Below, piece after piece: positions 24,787 through 32,803 of a stretch of 64,000 nucleotides of DNA. The position numbers and the translations under genes are program-made. Each line of letters opens with the position of its first letter. Positions within the stretch are counted from its first letter, which is position 1. Source of the DNA: JBHENW01 sp046261875 (GTDB taxonomy: Bacteria > Acidobacteriota > Thermoanaerobaculia > UBA5066 > Gp7-AA6). Below the pieces are notes generated by a model that ran no database searches, had not been told where the DNA came from, and saw only the letters and a program-made list of their open reading frames with translations. The stretch lies in NCBI GenBank assembly GCA_046261875.1, contig JBHENW010000050.1, positions 20,519 through 84,518 of the forward strand, written 5' to 3'.

Positions 24787-26184
24787 TCAGGCGGGAGGAC
24801 CGCCCTCCGTCCCGGCCGTCACGGTCTCCACGGCATGTTCGCGCGTTTCGGGGTCCCGGGAGCGCAAGTCGCGTTCGAGCTTCGCGCGCCGCCGTGCGTA
24901 GCCCCACCTCATCTCGCCCTCTTCCGGATCCTTCTTCCGTGCGTCATAAGCGATCTTGCCCTCGACCTCGTAGCCGTCCCGGAACCTCGTCTGCGGCTCC
25001 GCGCGGCCCGGCTTGACCGCCTGGCGGAACTGCAGCTTCCGGTAGAAGAAGTCGGCGAGCCGACCGAAGAGGGGGTCGCCGTGCTTTTCGAGAGCCCAGC
25101 CGCTCGGTGTCTCCTGGAGATGGTCCCAGAGGGGCTCGCGATTCTGATGATCCTGAGAGAGACGCCGCAGGGCGCGGATCACGCGTCCGACGTTTCTCGA
25201 CGTGTGCGTGGACACCGTCGCTCCCGGCGGCTCCTTGTAGAAGGGCGTGAACTTGTCGGGGAACCCCGGCATCGTGCATCCGATGCAGATGCCTCCCTGG
25301 TTCATGCAGCCGCCGTGGTGCCGGATCGCTCCGCGCTCGACGATGTTGCACTGCACGACCGGACCCCAGCATCCGAGCGGTACCAGACACTCCGGGTCCC
25401 CGTACTTCTTGGCGAACACTCCGCCCTCGTAGTAGCCGCCCCGGATGCACCGCTCGTGGACGGTGTGATGGAACTGCCAGGCGGGCCTTCCGAGCTCGTC
25501 GAACTCCGGGAGAGGGCCGGTTCCCTGGAGAAAATGCAGGACCATTGCGACCACTTCGGTGAAGTTGTCGCCGACGGGAGCGCATCCCGGGATGTTGATG
25601 ACGGGCAACCCGAAGGCGCTGCGATAGTTCTTCCCGAGATAATCCATGAGACCCATCGAGCCGGTCGGATTTCCCACGGCGGCGGGAATGCCCCCCCAGG
25701 TCGCGCAGGTGCCGATCGCGATGGACGCCGCGGCACCCGGCGCCATCCGATCGATCCACTCCATGACGGAGATGACCGCGCCTCCGTCCTCCTCCGGCTT
25801 CGCGGGGTGGGCGCCGAGGCCCACCCAGTAGCCCGGCCCGTCAATCAGCGAGTCATCGACTGCGGACCCCTCCAGAATGATCACGTACGGCGCGTCGAGC
25901 TTTCCCTGGGCGGCGAGCTCGAAGTTGTGGACGAATTCTTCGCCCGCCTCGGCGTTCAGGACCGGATGGTAAAGGATGACTCGGGGGAGCCCGGGCACTG
26001 TCCCGAGGAGAAGGTCTTCGAGCGACGGATCGGAGGACCCCGAGACGGAGATCGTGCACCCGTCGCAGCTCATGCCGGCGAGCCAGAAAGCGTAGACCTT
26101 CTCGATCGGCCGCGTCAGCGACGGGGGCAAGGGCTCGAGCTCGACGGAGAGACCTCCGGGTTGGATTCCCGCAGGCTCCGGCAT
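24787..26184 (-). CDS. NiFe hydrogenase small subunit, no Tat signal
   Basis: A 465-residue electron-transfer subunit with three Fe-S clusters. Ligand motifs are GMSCDGCTIS, GTCATWGG and IPGCAPVGDNF (proximal), HERC and PLGCWGPVVQC (distal), and GGCMNQGGICIGCTMPGFPD (medial). The C-terminal 90 residues are charged and unusual. Start: ATG with GAAGGGA ahead. There is no RRxFxK Tat motif and no C-terminal membrane anchor, so the enzyme should stay on the cytoplasmic side. It follows the four membrane genes and precedes the large subunit by about 50 bases. Confidence 0.93.
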   Translation of the reverse strand: MPEPAGIQPGGLSVELEPLPPSLTRPIEKVYAFWLAGMSCDGCTISVSGSSDPSLEDLLLGTVPGLPRVILYHPVLNAEAGEEFVHNFELAAQGKLDAPYVIILEGSAVDDSLIDGPGYWVGLGAHPAKPEEDGGAVISVMEWIDRMAPGAAASIAIGTCATWGGIPAAVGNPTGSMGLMDYLGKNYRSAFGLPVINIPGCAPVGDNFTEVVAMVLHFLQGTGPLPEFDELGRPAWQFHHTVHERCIRGGYYEGGVFAKKYGDPECLVPLGCWGPVVQCNIVERGAIRHHGGCMNQGGICIGCTMPGFPDKFTPFYKEPPGATVSTHTSRNVGRVIRALRRLSQDHQNREPLWDHLQETPSGWALEKHGDPLFGRLADFFYRKLQFRQAVKPGRAEPQTRFRDGYEVEGKIAYDARKKDPEEGEMRWGYARRRAKLERDLRSRDPETREHAVETVTAGTEGGPPA

Positions 26185-26198
26185 GGTCGTCCCTTCTT

Positions 26199-26492
26199 TC
26201 ACGAGATGAGCCCGAGAGCGCGCGCCGCGCCGGGCAGGTTTTCGGCTGTCGATGTCAGGTGCTGCTGAACCGCCGTCAAGCCCCCTCCGATCGCTGTCAG
26301 CCCTCCCGCCACACCCGAGATCCCCGCGGGAAGGGGAGACGTCTCCACTTCGATGGCCCGCACGCCCCAGGCGATCTTCTCGAGGCTCCGGCGGATTCCG
26401 GAAAGAGCCTTGTAGATCATGGCGAGAGCCCAGGCGAGGGCCCCCAGAAGAACCAGAAACAGCAGCGCGGTCAGGATCGTCCAGAGGACCAT
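26199..26492 (-). CDS. Small membrane protein A2 of the hydrogenase island
   Basis: A 97-residue protein: one long N-terminal transmembrane helix (residues 1-28, MVLWTILTALLFLVLLGALA), then an amphipathic helical tail beginning SGIRRSLEKIAWGVRAIEVE. The tail resembles that of A1 (REIRDALAKVEADTRPL), indicating a duplicated pair. It overlaps the preceding membrane gene by one base (TGATG) and lies 15 bases before the small subunit start. Not recognised as a named family. A membrane tether or oligomer scaffold for the soluble hydrogenase is plausible. Confidence 0.65.
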   Translation of the reverse strand: MVLWTILTALLFLVLLGALAWALAMIYKALSGIRRSLEKIAWGVRAIEVETSPLPAGISGVAGGLTAIGGGLTAVQQHLTSTAENLPGAARALGLIS

Positions 26493-26788
26493 CACGCTTC
26501 CCGCGGGGGCGCCACGGCGTCGAGCGTGACGGCAATCTTTTGCGATACGGAGTCGATGCCGCCCGCCACCGAGAGCAGCGTCGGCGCGAGCTTCAAGACC
26601 GCGCCCAGGTCCGCGATGGCGGCCGTGTTCCGGCCAATTCCCTGCGCCGCGGGAACCGCTGTCCGCGCGAGCTCGCTGATCTGCTTGCAGCAATGGATCA
26701 CCTTGAAGAGGTACCAGGCGGCCACCGCCGTCAGGAGGAGGGCCAGCCCGAGCGAGATCCACCAGATCCAGAGAACCATCGCGCTCAT
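26492..26788 (-). CDS. Small membrane protein B2 of the hydrogenase island
   Basis: A 98-residue protein with a transmembrane helix at residues 4-28 (LWIWWISLGLALLLTAVAAW), a juxtamembrane CC pair in KVIHCCKQI, then a helical tail with QGIGRNTAAIADL. That tail matches the pattern QxIxxNTxxIxxL of B1 (KQIAANTVSIWML). It overlaps A1 upstream by four bases (ATGA-type) and A2 downstream by one. Topology N-out or N-in is not decidable here. Confidence 0.65.
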   Translation of the reverse strand: MSAMVLWIWWISLGLALLLTAVAAWYLFKVIHCCKQISELARTAVPAAQGIGRNTAAIADLGAVLKLAPTLLSVAGGIDSVSQKIAVTLDAVAPPREA

Positions 26789-27081
26789 GCGGCGCTCGAG
26801 CGAAAACGCTTCGCGATACGTCCGAGGCTGCCGTCGGCGAGAACGAGCCAGTTCAGGACCGAACCGAGTCCCGCTCCGAGCTGCGCGAGCGCGCCGTTGA
26901 CCTGCTCCAGGGCTCCGCCCAGGGGCCGGGTATCCGCTTCGACCTTCGCGAGGGCATCGCGAATCTCGCGGATCGCCTTCGCCGTCGCCCAGAGGTACCG
27001 GGCGATCAGAATCAGTCCCACGGCGAGGACCGCCACGAGGATCCCCAGATAGGCGAGGGTTGCGACGAGAACGGGAGGCAC
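26785..27081 (-). CDS. Small membrane protein A1 of the hydrogenase island
   Basis: A 98-residue protein with a transmembrane helix at residues 5-30 (VATLAYLGILVAVLAVGLIL), then an amphipathic tail REIRDALAKVEADTRPL and a Gly/Leu-rich helix. It is the same type as A2 downstream. One base separates it from B1 upstream and it overlaps B2 by four bases. The tight packing implies stoichiometric synthesis of all four proteins. Confidence 0.65.
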   Translation of the reverse strand: MPPVLVATLAYLGILVAVLAVGLILIARYLWATAKAIREIRDALAKVEADTRPLGGALEQVNGALAQLGAGLGSVLNWLVLADGSLGRIAKRFRSSAA

Positions 27082-27082
27082 G

Positions 27083-27361
27083 TCAGCGGCCCCCGCGGGC
27101 CAGATCCGAGAGCTTCGCGTCGATCGCTCCCGCGCCCGCGGCGATTCCCTTCGCCGTCGCGAGGATGTCTCCGGCGACGGCGTTGGTCTTCTGCAGCATC
27201 CAGATCGAGACCGTGTTGGCCGCGATCTGCTTGCCGGCGATCCAGATCTCGTTGGCGCGCTTGTCGATGGACCGGGCCGCCGCGATGATGATCAGGAGCA
27301 GCGCCGCCACGATCAGCACGACGACCAACCCGATCGCCCAGGAGATCTGCCAGAGGGTCAT
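27083..27361 (-). CDS. Small membrane protein B1, first gene of the hydrogenase operon
   Basis: A 92-residue protein with a strongly hydrophobic helix at residues 5-28 (ISWAIGLVVVLIVAALLLII), then AARSIDKRANEIWIAGKQIAANTVSIWML. It shares QIxxNTxxIxxL with B2. An upstream in-frame GTG three codons earlier (GTGACGGACATG) has GGGAGGGG at better spacing and may be the true start. It heads the minus-strand hydrogenase operon, opposite the PsiE-like gene. Confidence 0.65.
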   Translation of the reverse strand: MTLWQISWAIGLVVVLIVAALLLIIIAAARSIDKRANEIWIAGKQIAANTVSIWMLQKTNAVAGDILATAKGIAAGAGAIDAKLSDLARGGR

Positions 27362-27427
27362 GTCCGTCACGCGCCCCTCCCTTCGCCGATTCGCATTCTC
27401 CGGCGCGAGAAAGCGTCCGTCAAGGCA

Positions 27428-27445
27428 GCTTCGGAATTTCGAAGC
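27428..27445. promoter_or_regulatory. Inverted repeat in the hydrogenase/PsiE divergent promoter
   Basis: GCTTCG-GAATTT-CGAAGC is a perfect six-base dyad with a six-base spacer, about 65 bases from each start codon in the 148-base divergent region. It could be the operator of a dimeric regulator controlling both directions. The regulator is not identifiable from the window. Confidence 0.35.
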
Positions 27446-27509
27446 GACGGGAGGCGGTGGATCTGACGCCGAGAGGTAGGATCCCGGCAAACGGACCGGA
27501 CGAGGTTCC

Positions 27510-28034
27510 ATGAGAAAAGACGACGCCGAGACCGAGGGCCTGACCAGGTCGCAAGCGCCCGGATCCGAAGCCCGCGCGCGTGAATGGCTGTCGCGCCAGT
27601 TCACACGCGTCGAAGACGTTGTTTACGCGGGCCTCGGGATACTCCTCGCGGCTGTGGCGCTCGTGCTCCTGGTCGCGAGCGCGATCGCTTTCGCCCAGAG
27701 CTTCGGTGAGGGAGCGCTGCCTCGAAACGTCGTCGGGCTCCTCGATCGGATGCTGTTGATTCTGATGGTCGTCGAGATCCTCTACACGGTTCAGGTCTCG
27801 TTCCGAAGCCACGTGCTCACCCCCGAGCCCTTCCTCATCGTCGGCCTGATCGCCGCGACGCGGCGCATCCTCGTTCTGACCGCGGAGTTCCCTGACATCC
27901 TGGAAAAGGGAGAAACGCCCTTTCGGCACGCCATGGTGGAGCTCGGCCTGCTCACCCTGCTCATCGTTGCCCTCGTGGGGTCGCTCCGGTTGCTGCGGCA
28001 GCGCCCGTCCGAGGCCGCTGCCACGAACACGTAA
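27510..28034 (+). CDS. PsiE-like inner-membrane protein
   Basis: A 174-residue membrane protein with four predicted helices (residues 40-65, 78-100, 105-125 and 143-163). The order and the segments FTRVEDVVYAGLGILL, LLDRMLLILMVVEILYTV, TPEPFLIVGLIAATRRIL and FRHAMVELGLLTLLIV match the phosphate-starvation-inducible PsiE family. Its function is unknown. It is divergent from the hydrogenase operon and 14 bases before the reductase gene, so the pair is likely cotranscribed. Confidence 0.75.
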   Translation: MRKDDAETEGLTRSQAPGSEARAREWLSRQFTRVEDVVYAGLGILLAAVALVLLVASAIAFAQSFGEGALPRNVVGLLDRMLLILMVVEILYTVQVSFRSHVLTPEPFLIVGLIAATRRILVLTAEFPDILEKGETPFRHAMVELGLLTLLIVALVGSLRLLRQRPSEAAATNT

Positions 28035-28048
28035 CGCAAGACGCTTCC

Positions 28049-28822
28049 GTGAATCTGCCGCCACACATCTTGGGCCGGATCACGGCACGCCGGGACATCG
28101 CTTCACGATACTGGACCATTCGGATTGGCTGCGATCCCCGGCCGGTTTTCCGCCCGGGGCAGTTCGCGACGCTCGCCGTACGCGACCGGGACAAGATGGT
28201 CGAACGGCCGTACTCGATCGTTTCCTCGCCGCGGGAGGCCGAGCTGGAGTTCTTCCTCCAGCTCGTGCCGGAAGGAGCACTCACCCGGAGACTTCACGCT
28301 CTCCATCCGGGTGACCCGATCCACCTCCGGAAGGTCACGAAGGGGACCTTCCGCTTCGACGACACGAGCGGGCGGCGGAAGCACCTCATGGTCGCGACGT
28401 CCACCGGGGTCGCCCCGTTCGTGAGCATGCTTCGGACCTTCCGGCGGGAGCCCCTGGCCGATCATCAGGTCTTTCTTCTGCACGGAGCGAGCGATCCCTC
28501 ACAGCTGGGCTACGACGAAGAGCTCGGGGGTCTCGCGCGGGAGGTCGAGTGGTTTCACTACGTGCCGGTGATCAGCCGCCCAAGAGAGCACCCGGGATGG
28601 GCCGGCGAACGCGGCCGCCTGCCCGGCCTCCTTTCCGCTTACGCCGCTCGCTTTGGCTGTGAGCCGGGCGACACGACTGCCTACCTCTGCGGTAACCCGC
28701 ACATGATCAAAGCCGCGAAGAACGCGGTGTCGGCGTTGGGCTTGCCGCCGGACGCGGTCAAGGAAGAGCGCTTCTGGGTGGAGGAAAAGGTGACGACCGG
28801 GGCGCCGGGTCAGACCGCGTAA
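28049..28822 (+). CDS. Ferredoxin-NADP reductase-type flavoprotein
   Basis: A 257-residue FAD/NAD(P) oxidoreductase. FAD-binding RPYSIVSSP and the phosphate-binding GALTRRLHAL segment lie in the first half. The nucleotide domain shows STGVAPFVSMLR, FLLHGAS and YLCGNPHMI. It resembles bacterial Fpr, which exchanges electrons between NADPH and ferredoxin or flavodoxin. In this context it could link low-potential electrons (KorAB, hydrogenase) to NADP, which is inference. GTG start; it overlaps the convergent gene by 13 bases. Confidence 0.85.
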   Translation: MNLPPHILGRITARRDIASRYWTIRIGCDPRPVFRPGQFATLAVRDRDKMVERPYSIVSSPREAELEFFLQLVPEGALTRRLHALHPGDPIHLRKVTKGTFRFDDTSGRRKHLMVATSTGVAPFVSMLRTFRREPLADHQVFLLHGASDPSQLGYDEELGGLAREVEWFHYVPVISRPREHPGWAGERGRLPGLLSAYAARFGCEPGDTTAYLCGNPHMIKAAKNAVSALGLPPDAVKEERFWVEEKVTTGAPGQTA

Positions 28823-29229
28823 GGCTCCTTGAGGTATCGCTTCGGCGCCTTGAGAAACGCGCTGCGCGTCTTCTCCGACTCGAAGAAGAAGCGCCGCGGC
28901 CACTCCTCGACCTTTCCGTCACTCTTGCGGACCTTCACCCGCCGGTCCACTGTAAATGCCGTGCGGATCTTGTGGACACGAGCCCCGCTGACCGGGTCCG
29001 AGGCCCACACGTACTTCTCCGGGTTGGCTCGAATCATGTCGAGCTCGGCGGGACTGCAGAGCCAGATCTTCTTCCCTTCGTAGGTCGAAGGTCTTCCGTC
29101 GTTGCTGTCGAAGGTGTAATCGCCGCAGGCCACGCAGATGACCTGTTCGGAATGGGCTGCGGGCTGTCCCGCCGGTGCGATGCCGCCCAACGCCGCCGCC
29201 AGCGCCAAAGCGGCGGCGGCACCCTTCAC
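28810..29229 (-). CDS. Exported YHS/TRASH-like cysteine protein
   Basis: A 139-residue exported protein: a signal peptide (to about Ala19), then VICVACGDYTFD and YEGKKIWLCSPAELDMIRANPEKYVW. The latter resembles the YHS pattern (short strand, Cys, helix ending in NPEKY) that binds metal or heme-proximal copper in other proteins. A second domain (AFTVDRRVKVRKSDGKVEEWPRRFFFES) is unrecognised. GTG start overlapping the upstream stop (GTGA): two-gene operon. Confidence 0.55.
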   Translation of the reverse strand: MKGAAAALALAAALGGIAPAGQPAAHSEQVICVACGDYTFDSNDGRPSTYEGKKIWLCSPAELDMIRANPEKYVWASDPVSGARVHKIRTAFTVDRRVKVRKSDGKVEEWPRRFFFESEKTRSAFLKAPKRYLKEPYAV

Positions 29230-29549
29230 GGCGTGTCGGAGACCGTCGGAGGTTTGACTTGCGCTTCCTCGGCGGGCGTGGGCCGGCGGCGGCGGGTGGC
29301 GAGCCTGGCCGCGAGCAGCACCGCCAGGCCGAGGCTCCCCTCGATCGCGATCGCCGGGTAGATTTGAGAGCCGAAGAGGGGGAGCAGGGTTGGCGCGTTG
29401 CGGACGGCGACGTATTTCGCCGGCGAGCAGGTCTGTCCCTTACAGAGCCAGGACTCGCAGGATTTTGCCTTCGGCGCCGCCGCGAGTGCGACGGACAATC
29501 CGCCGGCCGCAAGGAGTGCCGTGAACGCCGCGAGCTTCTTGACCTTCAT
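29226..29549 (-). CDS. Small exported/membrane protein with Cys cluster
   Basis: A 107-residue protein with a signal sequence (MKVKKLAAFTALLAAGGLSVALA), then KSCESWLCKGQTCSP (three Cys in ten residues) and a C-terminal transmembrane helix IAIEGSLGLAVLLAARLATRRRR with a positive cytoplasmic end. Not recognised. It is coupled to the YHS-like gene downstream, so the pair may handle a metal or heme in the periplasm (inference). Confidence 0.55.
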   Translation of the reverse strand: MKVKKLAAFTALLAAGGLSVALAAAPKAKSCESWLCKGQTCSPAKYVAVRNAPTLLPLFGSQIYPAIAIEGSLGLAVLLAARLATRRRRPTPAEEAQVKPPTVSDTP

Positions 29550-29675
29550 GCCGCCCTCCTCGCCCCGACAGGCTCGAGTCTAGCAGTCCTCGGGCCCCAA
29601 AGGAATCTTGACTTTAGGCCTCCCGAGGCAAACAGTTCGATTTTTCGAAGTCGAGTTGGGGGAGGAGTTTTAGCC

Positions 29676-31834
29676 ATGATCGTGAGAACTGTCGCCGGCC
29701 CTCGGGTGATCGCCGCTTGCCTCGGTCTTTTCGTCGTCTCGCTGCTCTGGGCCGGCCCGGCACGAGCGCAGGGCGCGCACCCGGAACCGACCGCGACCCC
29801 ATCCAGCGACGCCGCTCAAAAAAAGAGCGACGAAAAGAAAGAGTCCGAGACCCGAGTAAGAACGGAGATCACGGTCTCGGCCGAAGCCCCCCCCGGAAGA
29901 CGGAGGTCAGCCCCGACATCCGGACCCTGCCCGCCAACAGCAGCATCCTGGGCGCCGGCGCCTTCGAGACGAAGCTGTACCGGGAGCCGGGCGAGGTCAT
30001 CCGCTCACTCTCGGGCGTCGATTTCGTCTCTTACGGCCAGGGCGGAGTCCCGTCCGGGCCGTCCGTTCGGGGCTACACCGACCGCAATTTCGGGCAGGAC
30101 ATCGCGGGCTTCCTGGACGGCATCCCGCTCAACATCTTCGGCTTCGTGGCGTCTCACGGTGCCATGGACATGACGATCCTCCCGCCCGAGGCGGTCGAGC
30201 GGGTGGAGCTCGTCCGGGGGCCTCTGGACGCGCGATTCGGCGACTTCCACCGTGGCGCGAGCGTGAATTTCGTGACGAAGGATGGCGTGGCCGCTCCCTC
30301 GATCGCTCTGAGCGGCGGAAGCTACGGGCAGAGGCGCGCCCTCGCGACGTTCGGCAACGCGGACCCGGGGGTTCGCAAGCTCAGCCTCATGGCCAGCGTG
30401 GACGCGCAGGGGAACGACGGGTACAGCGAGAACCAGAAGGTGGAACGCCTCCGCGTGTTCGGCAAGGCGGTGATTCCGCTGGGTCAGACCGATCTCGCCA
30501 TCACGGGATTGCACTTCACGAGCGAGTGGGACGCGCCGAGCTATCTCGACCTCGCGGACATCCGCAGCGGGCGGGTCGACGAACGGGACGCCGTCAACCC
30601 GACCGACGGGGGGGAGCAGGACCAGACGCTCGTCTACCTGCGCTTCCGGCACGCCCCGGACACTCCGTCTCCCCTGGTCTTCACCGCCTACGGGAGCCAG
30701 AAGGACTGGACCCGCTACCGCTCGGATTTTCTGATCAGCCCGGCGCAGCGCCAGACGCACCAGAACGACCAGCGCACGACCTTGGGTTGTCGGCTCGAAA
30801 AGAGCTTCGGTCTGTCGCTCGGCGCTCATCGCCTCCTGGTGCTCCTCGGGACGACGCTCCAGCGTGACGACGCGGAGACCCGGCAGAACGCGACGATCAA
30901 CCGCGAGCTGTTCAGCCGGACGGACGACGTCGATGAGCTTTTGATGAACATCGGGGCCTACACGCAGGTCCAGTGGGCGCCGACGCCGTGGATGAAGGTG
31001 TTGGGGGGCGTTCGGTACTCGCACCTCGACTACGAGCTGGAGGACAACATCCGTGCGCCCGGGACCTACGTCGACTCGTACTCGGATGACCAGATCAGTC
31101 CCAAGTTCGGCATCTCCGTCGAACCGATTCGGAACGTCGAGCTCTATGCGAACTACGCGACCGGAATGCGCTCGCCCACGCCGCGCACCGAGGTCCGCAA
31201 CAGCCTCGGCAGCATCGCCAGAGTCGAGATCGCGGAAACGGAGAGCTTCGAGGTGGGTGTGACGGCGCGCGTTCTCGACCGGCTCCATTTCCATGCGGAC
31301 GTCTTCCGGGCCGACAACAGCAACGAGATCCGGGGCATACCGCCGGGCGGCGTCCAGTTCGAGAGCCTGGGCGCTTCGCGGCGCGAGGGCATCGATTTCG
31401 AAGTCAACTGGTTTCCGGGGCCCTCGACGCGGGTCTTTGCCGGGCTCTCCTGGGTCGACGTGGTTCTTCAGACTCCGGTGACGCCGGCCGCGAATCATCT
31501 CCCCGACATCCCCGACTATGTCCACCAGGCCGGAGCCGAGACGCAACTCGACGCTCCGGGGAGCCTCCCGGGCCGGTTAACCCTCGCGGCCGACCTGTCA
31601 CTGTACGGGAATCGCAATCTCAACACCCTCGGCACGCTGCAAAGCCAGAAGTACGAGCGCGCGACGGCCAAGGTGGTCTACCACGGCGAGCGCAGCTATC
31701 GCGTCTGGCTCGGGAGCGTCTGGTATCCGGGCTCGCGCTACGGCGAATCAGCCTTTCTTTTCGGGTCGAGGGTCGGTGTGCGGGCGAACCCCCGGCTCAC
31801 GGTCGAGGGAGGAGTCGCCTACACTTTCGAGTGA
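29676..31834 (+). pseudogene. TonB-dependent receptor, frame interrupted at a C8 tract
   Basis: The start ATG has a GGGGGAGGAG site and a signal peptide ending WAGPARAQG. After residue 72 (TVSAEAP) the frame runs through eight consecutive C bases and is lost. One more C, or two fewer, restores KTEVSPDIRTLPANSS and an intact receptor of about 640 further residues. That part has a plug domain (PSVRGYTDRNFGQDIAGF, VERVELVRGPLDARFG) and barrel strands ending GGVAYTFE. Substrate unknown (siderophore, cobalamin or similar). The receptor is followed without gap by a membrane-anchored partner. It could be a phase-variable gene caught in the off state, or a homopolymer base-call error. Confidence 0.8.
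29887..29894 (+). repeat. C8 homopolymer inside the receptor gene
   Basis: Eight consecutive C bases sit at the exact point where the receptor frame is lost, just downstream of the signal-peptide region. Such tracts slip during replication. Confidence 0.85.
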
Positions 31835-32391
31835 AACAGGAGACCGCCGCGCCGGACATCGCCGTGGAGGAGAAACCGAGGGGGAGGTCACGCCGCGGGC
31901 TCATTTACCTGCTCTTTCCTCTCGTCGTTCTCGGCGCGGGGCTCGCGCTCGCTCCCGAGCGTCTCCCGCGGTTCCTTCTGGGGTTCGCGTACAGGGGGCC
32001 GCTCGTCGAGACGGTGCGATGGCGTGAGTGGGTCGAGCGAAATCCCACCCTGTTCGGGCCTCTGGGAGAGACGGCGCGGTTCGCGATCGTCGAAAGTCCC
32101 GAAGACTCGACCGGCCTGCTCTTCACCCGGGGGCCGGATGGCGTGCGCGTGGAAAAAACCCACTTCCTTCAGTTCCAAGGCATCCCGGTCATGCTGGCGA
32201 TGCCTCCGACGGCAGCCGAAGAGCTTCTGCGGCTGGATCAGCGGGAGGGCAACAAGTTCTGGGACGGCGTGAAATTCCTCGTGCAGACTCGCCGGATCAT
32301 CGCGTACGTACGCGCTCCACGCGCCGAGCTCGATCGCGTCGGTCTGACCGGCTTTCTCCAGGTGCTCGACGCCATTCCACCCAAATCCTAG
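31831..32391 (+). CDS. Membrane-anchored protein linked to the TonB receptor
   Basis: A 186-residue protein with a charged N-terminus, one transmembrane helix (residues 24-42, LIYLLFPLVVLGAGLALAP) and a periplasmic domain of unrecognised type. The domain has segments ARFAIVESPEDSTGLLFTRG and HFLQFQGIPVMLAMP. The GTG start overlaps the receptor stop (GTGA), so both are made from one mRNA. It is likely a helper of the receptor; no TonB C-terminal motif was seen. Confidence 0.6.
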   Translation: MKQETAAPDIAVEEKPRGRSRRGLIYLLFPLVVLGAGLALAPERLPRFLLGFAYRGPLVETVRWREWVERNPTLFGPLGETARFAIVESPEDSTGLLFTRGPDGVRVEKTHFLQFQGIPVMLAMPPTAAEELLRLDQREGNKFWDGVKFLVQTRRIIAYVRAPRAELDRVGLTGFLQVLDAIPPKS

Positions 32392-32402
32392 GCTCGGTGC
32401 GC

Positions 32403-32750
32403 CTATCCGCCCGGCGGTGATGGGAACAGCCGCCGGAGGGAGTCGCGCAGGGCCCGACCGCGGCGCGTCAGGCGGTACTCCGTACGGGGATGGTCCTCGT
32501 CCTCGGCCTGACGCCGGATGAGGCCCACCTGTTCGAGCTCCTGGAGCCGGACGGTGAGGGTCGAGGACGAGAGCCCCCCGAGCTGCTCCTGGATCTCGTT
32601 GAAGTGCGCCAGTCCGCGAGCCGCCACCACGTTCAACACCTGGAGGGCATGGCGGCGTCCGACGGCCTGGACGAGAGGCTCCAGGACGCAATAACAGGAA
32701 CCGATCTCCGAATCGGCGATGACGCAGCCGCAGTCCCCGGCGTCCGTCAT
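32403..32750 (-). CDS. HxlR-family winged-helix regulator with Cys-rich N-terminus
   Basis: A 115-residue DNA-binding protein. The HxlR winged helix is clear: VLEPLVQAVGRRHALQVLNVV, FNEIQEQLGGLSSSTLTVRLQELEQVGLI and the wing EYRLTRRGRAL. The N-terminus carries four Cys (DCGCVIADSEIGSCYC), unusual for HxlR and suggestive of metal or redox sensing. It is transcribed divergently from the metal-receptor gene with 53 bases between start codons, so it may control it. A TAAACT box lies six bases before its ATG. Confidence 0.8.
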   Translation of the reverse strand: MTDAGDCGCVIADSEIGSCYCVLEPLVQAVGRRHALQVLNVVAARGLAHFNEIQEQLGGLSSSTLTVRLQELEQVGLIRRQAEDEDHPRTEYRLTRRGRALRDSLRRLFPSPPGG

Positions 32751-32756
32751 CCGTCG

Positions 32757-32762
32757 AGTTTA
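32757..32762 (-). promoter_or_regulatory. Probable -10 box (TAAACT) of the HxlR gene
   Basis: TAAACT ends six bases before the ATG with no Shine-Dalgarno sequence; it predicts a leaderless transcript. Confidence 0.45.
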
Positions 32763-32791
32763 TGCCGCGCCCAATCGCACCGCCCCCTCGT

Positions 32792-32797
32792 TAGACT
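32792..32797 (+). promoter_or_regulatory. Probable -10 box (TAGACT) of the metal-receptor gene
   Basis: TAGACT ends six bases before the GTG start with no Shine-Dalgarno sequence, mirroring the box of the divergent HxlR gene 29 bases away. Confidence 0.5.
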
Positions 32798-32803
32798 GGC
32801 GCG

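Noticed and set aside
24787..26184. Hydrogenase as an exported, Tat-dependent enzyme
   Set aside because: The small subunit has neither a twin-arginine motif nor a hydrophobic signal, so export is not supported.
22822..26268. A 1148-codon open frame antisense to both hydrogenase subunits
   Set aside because: This is a shadow of highly GC-biased codons; the other strand encodes complete metal-ligand motifs.
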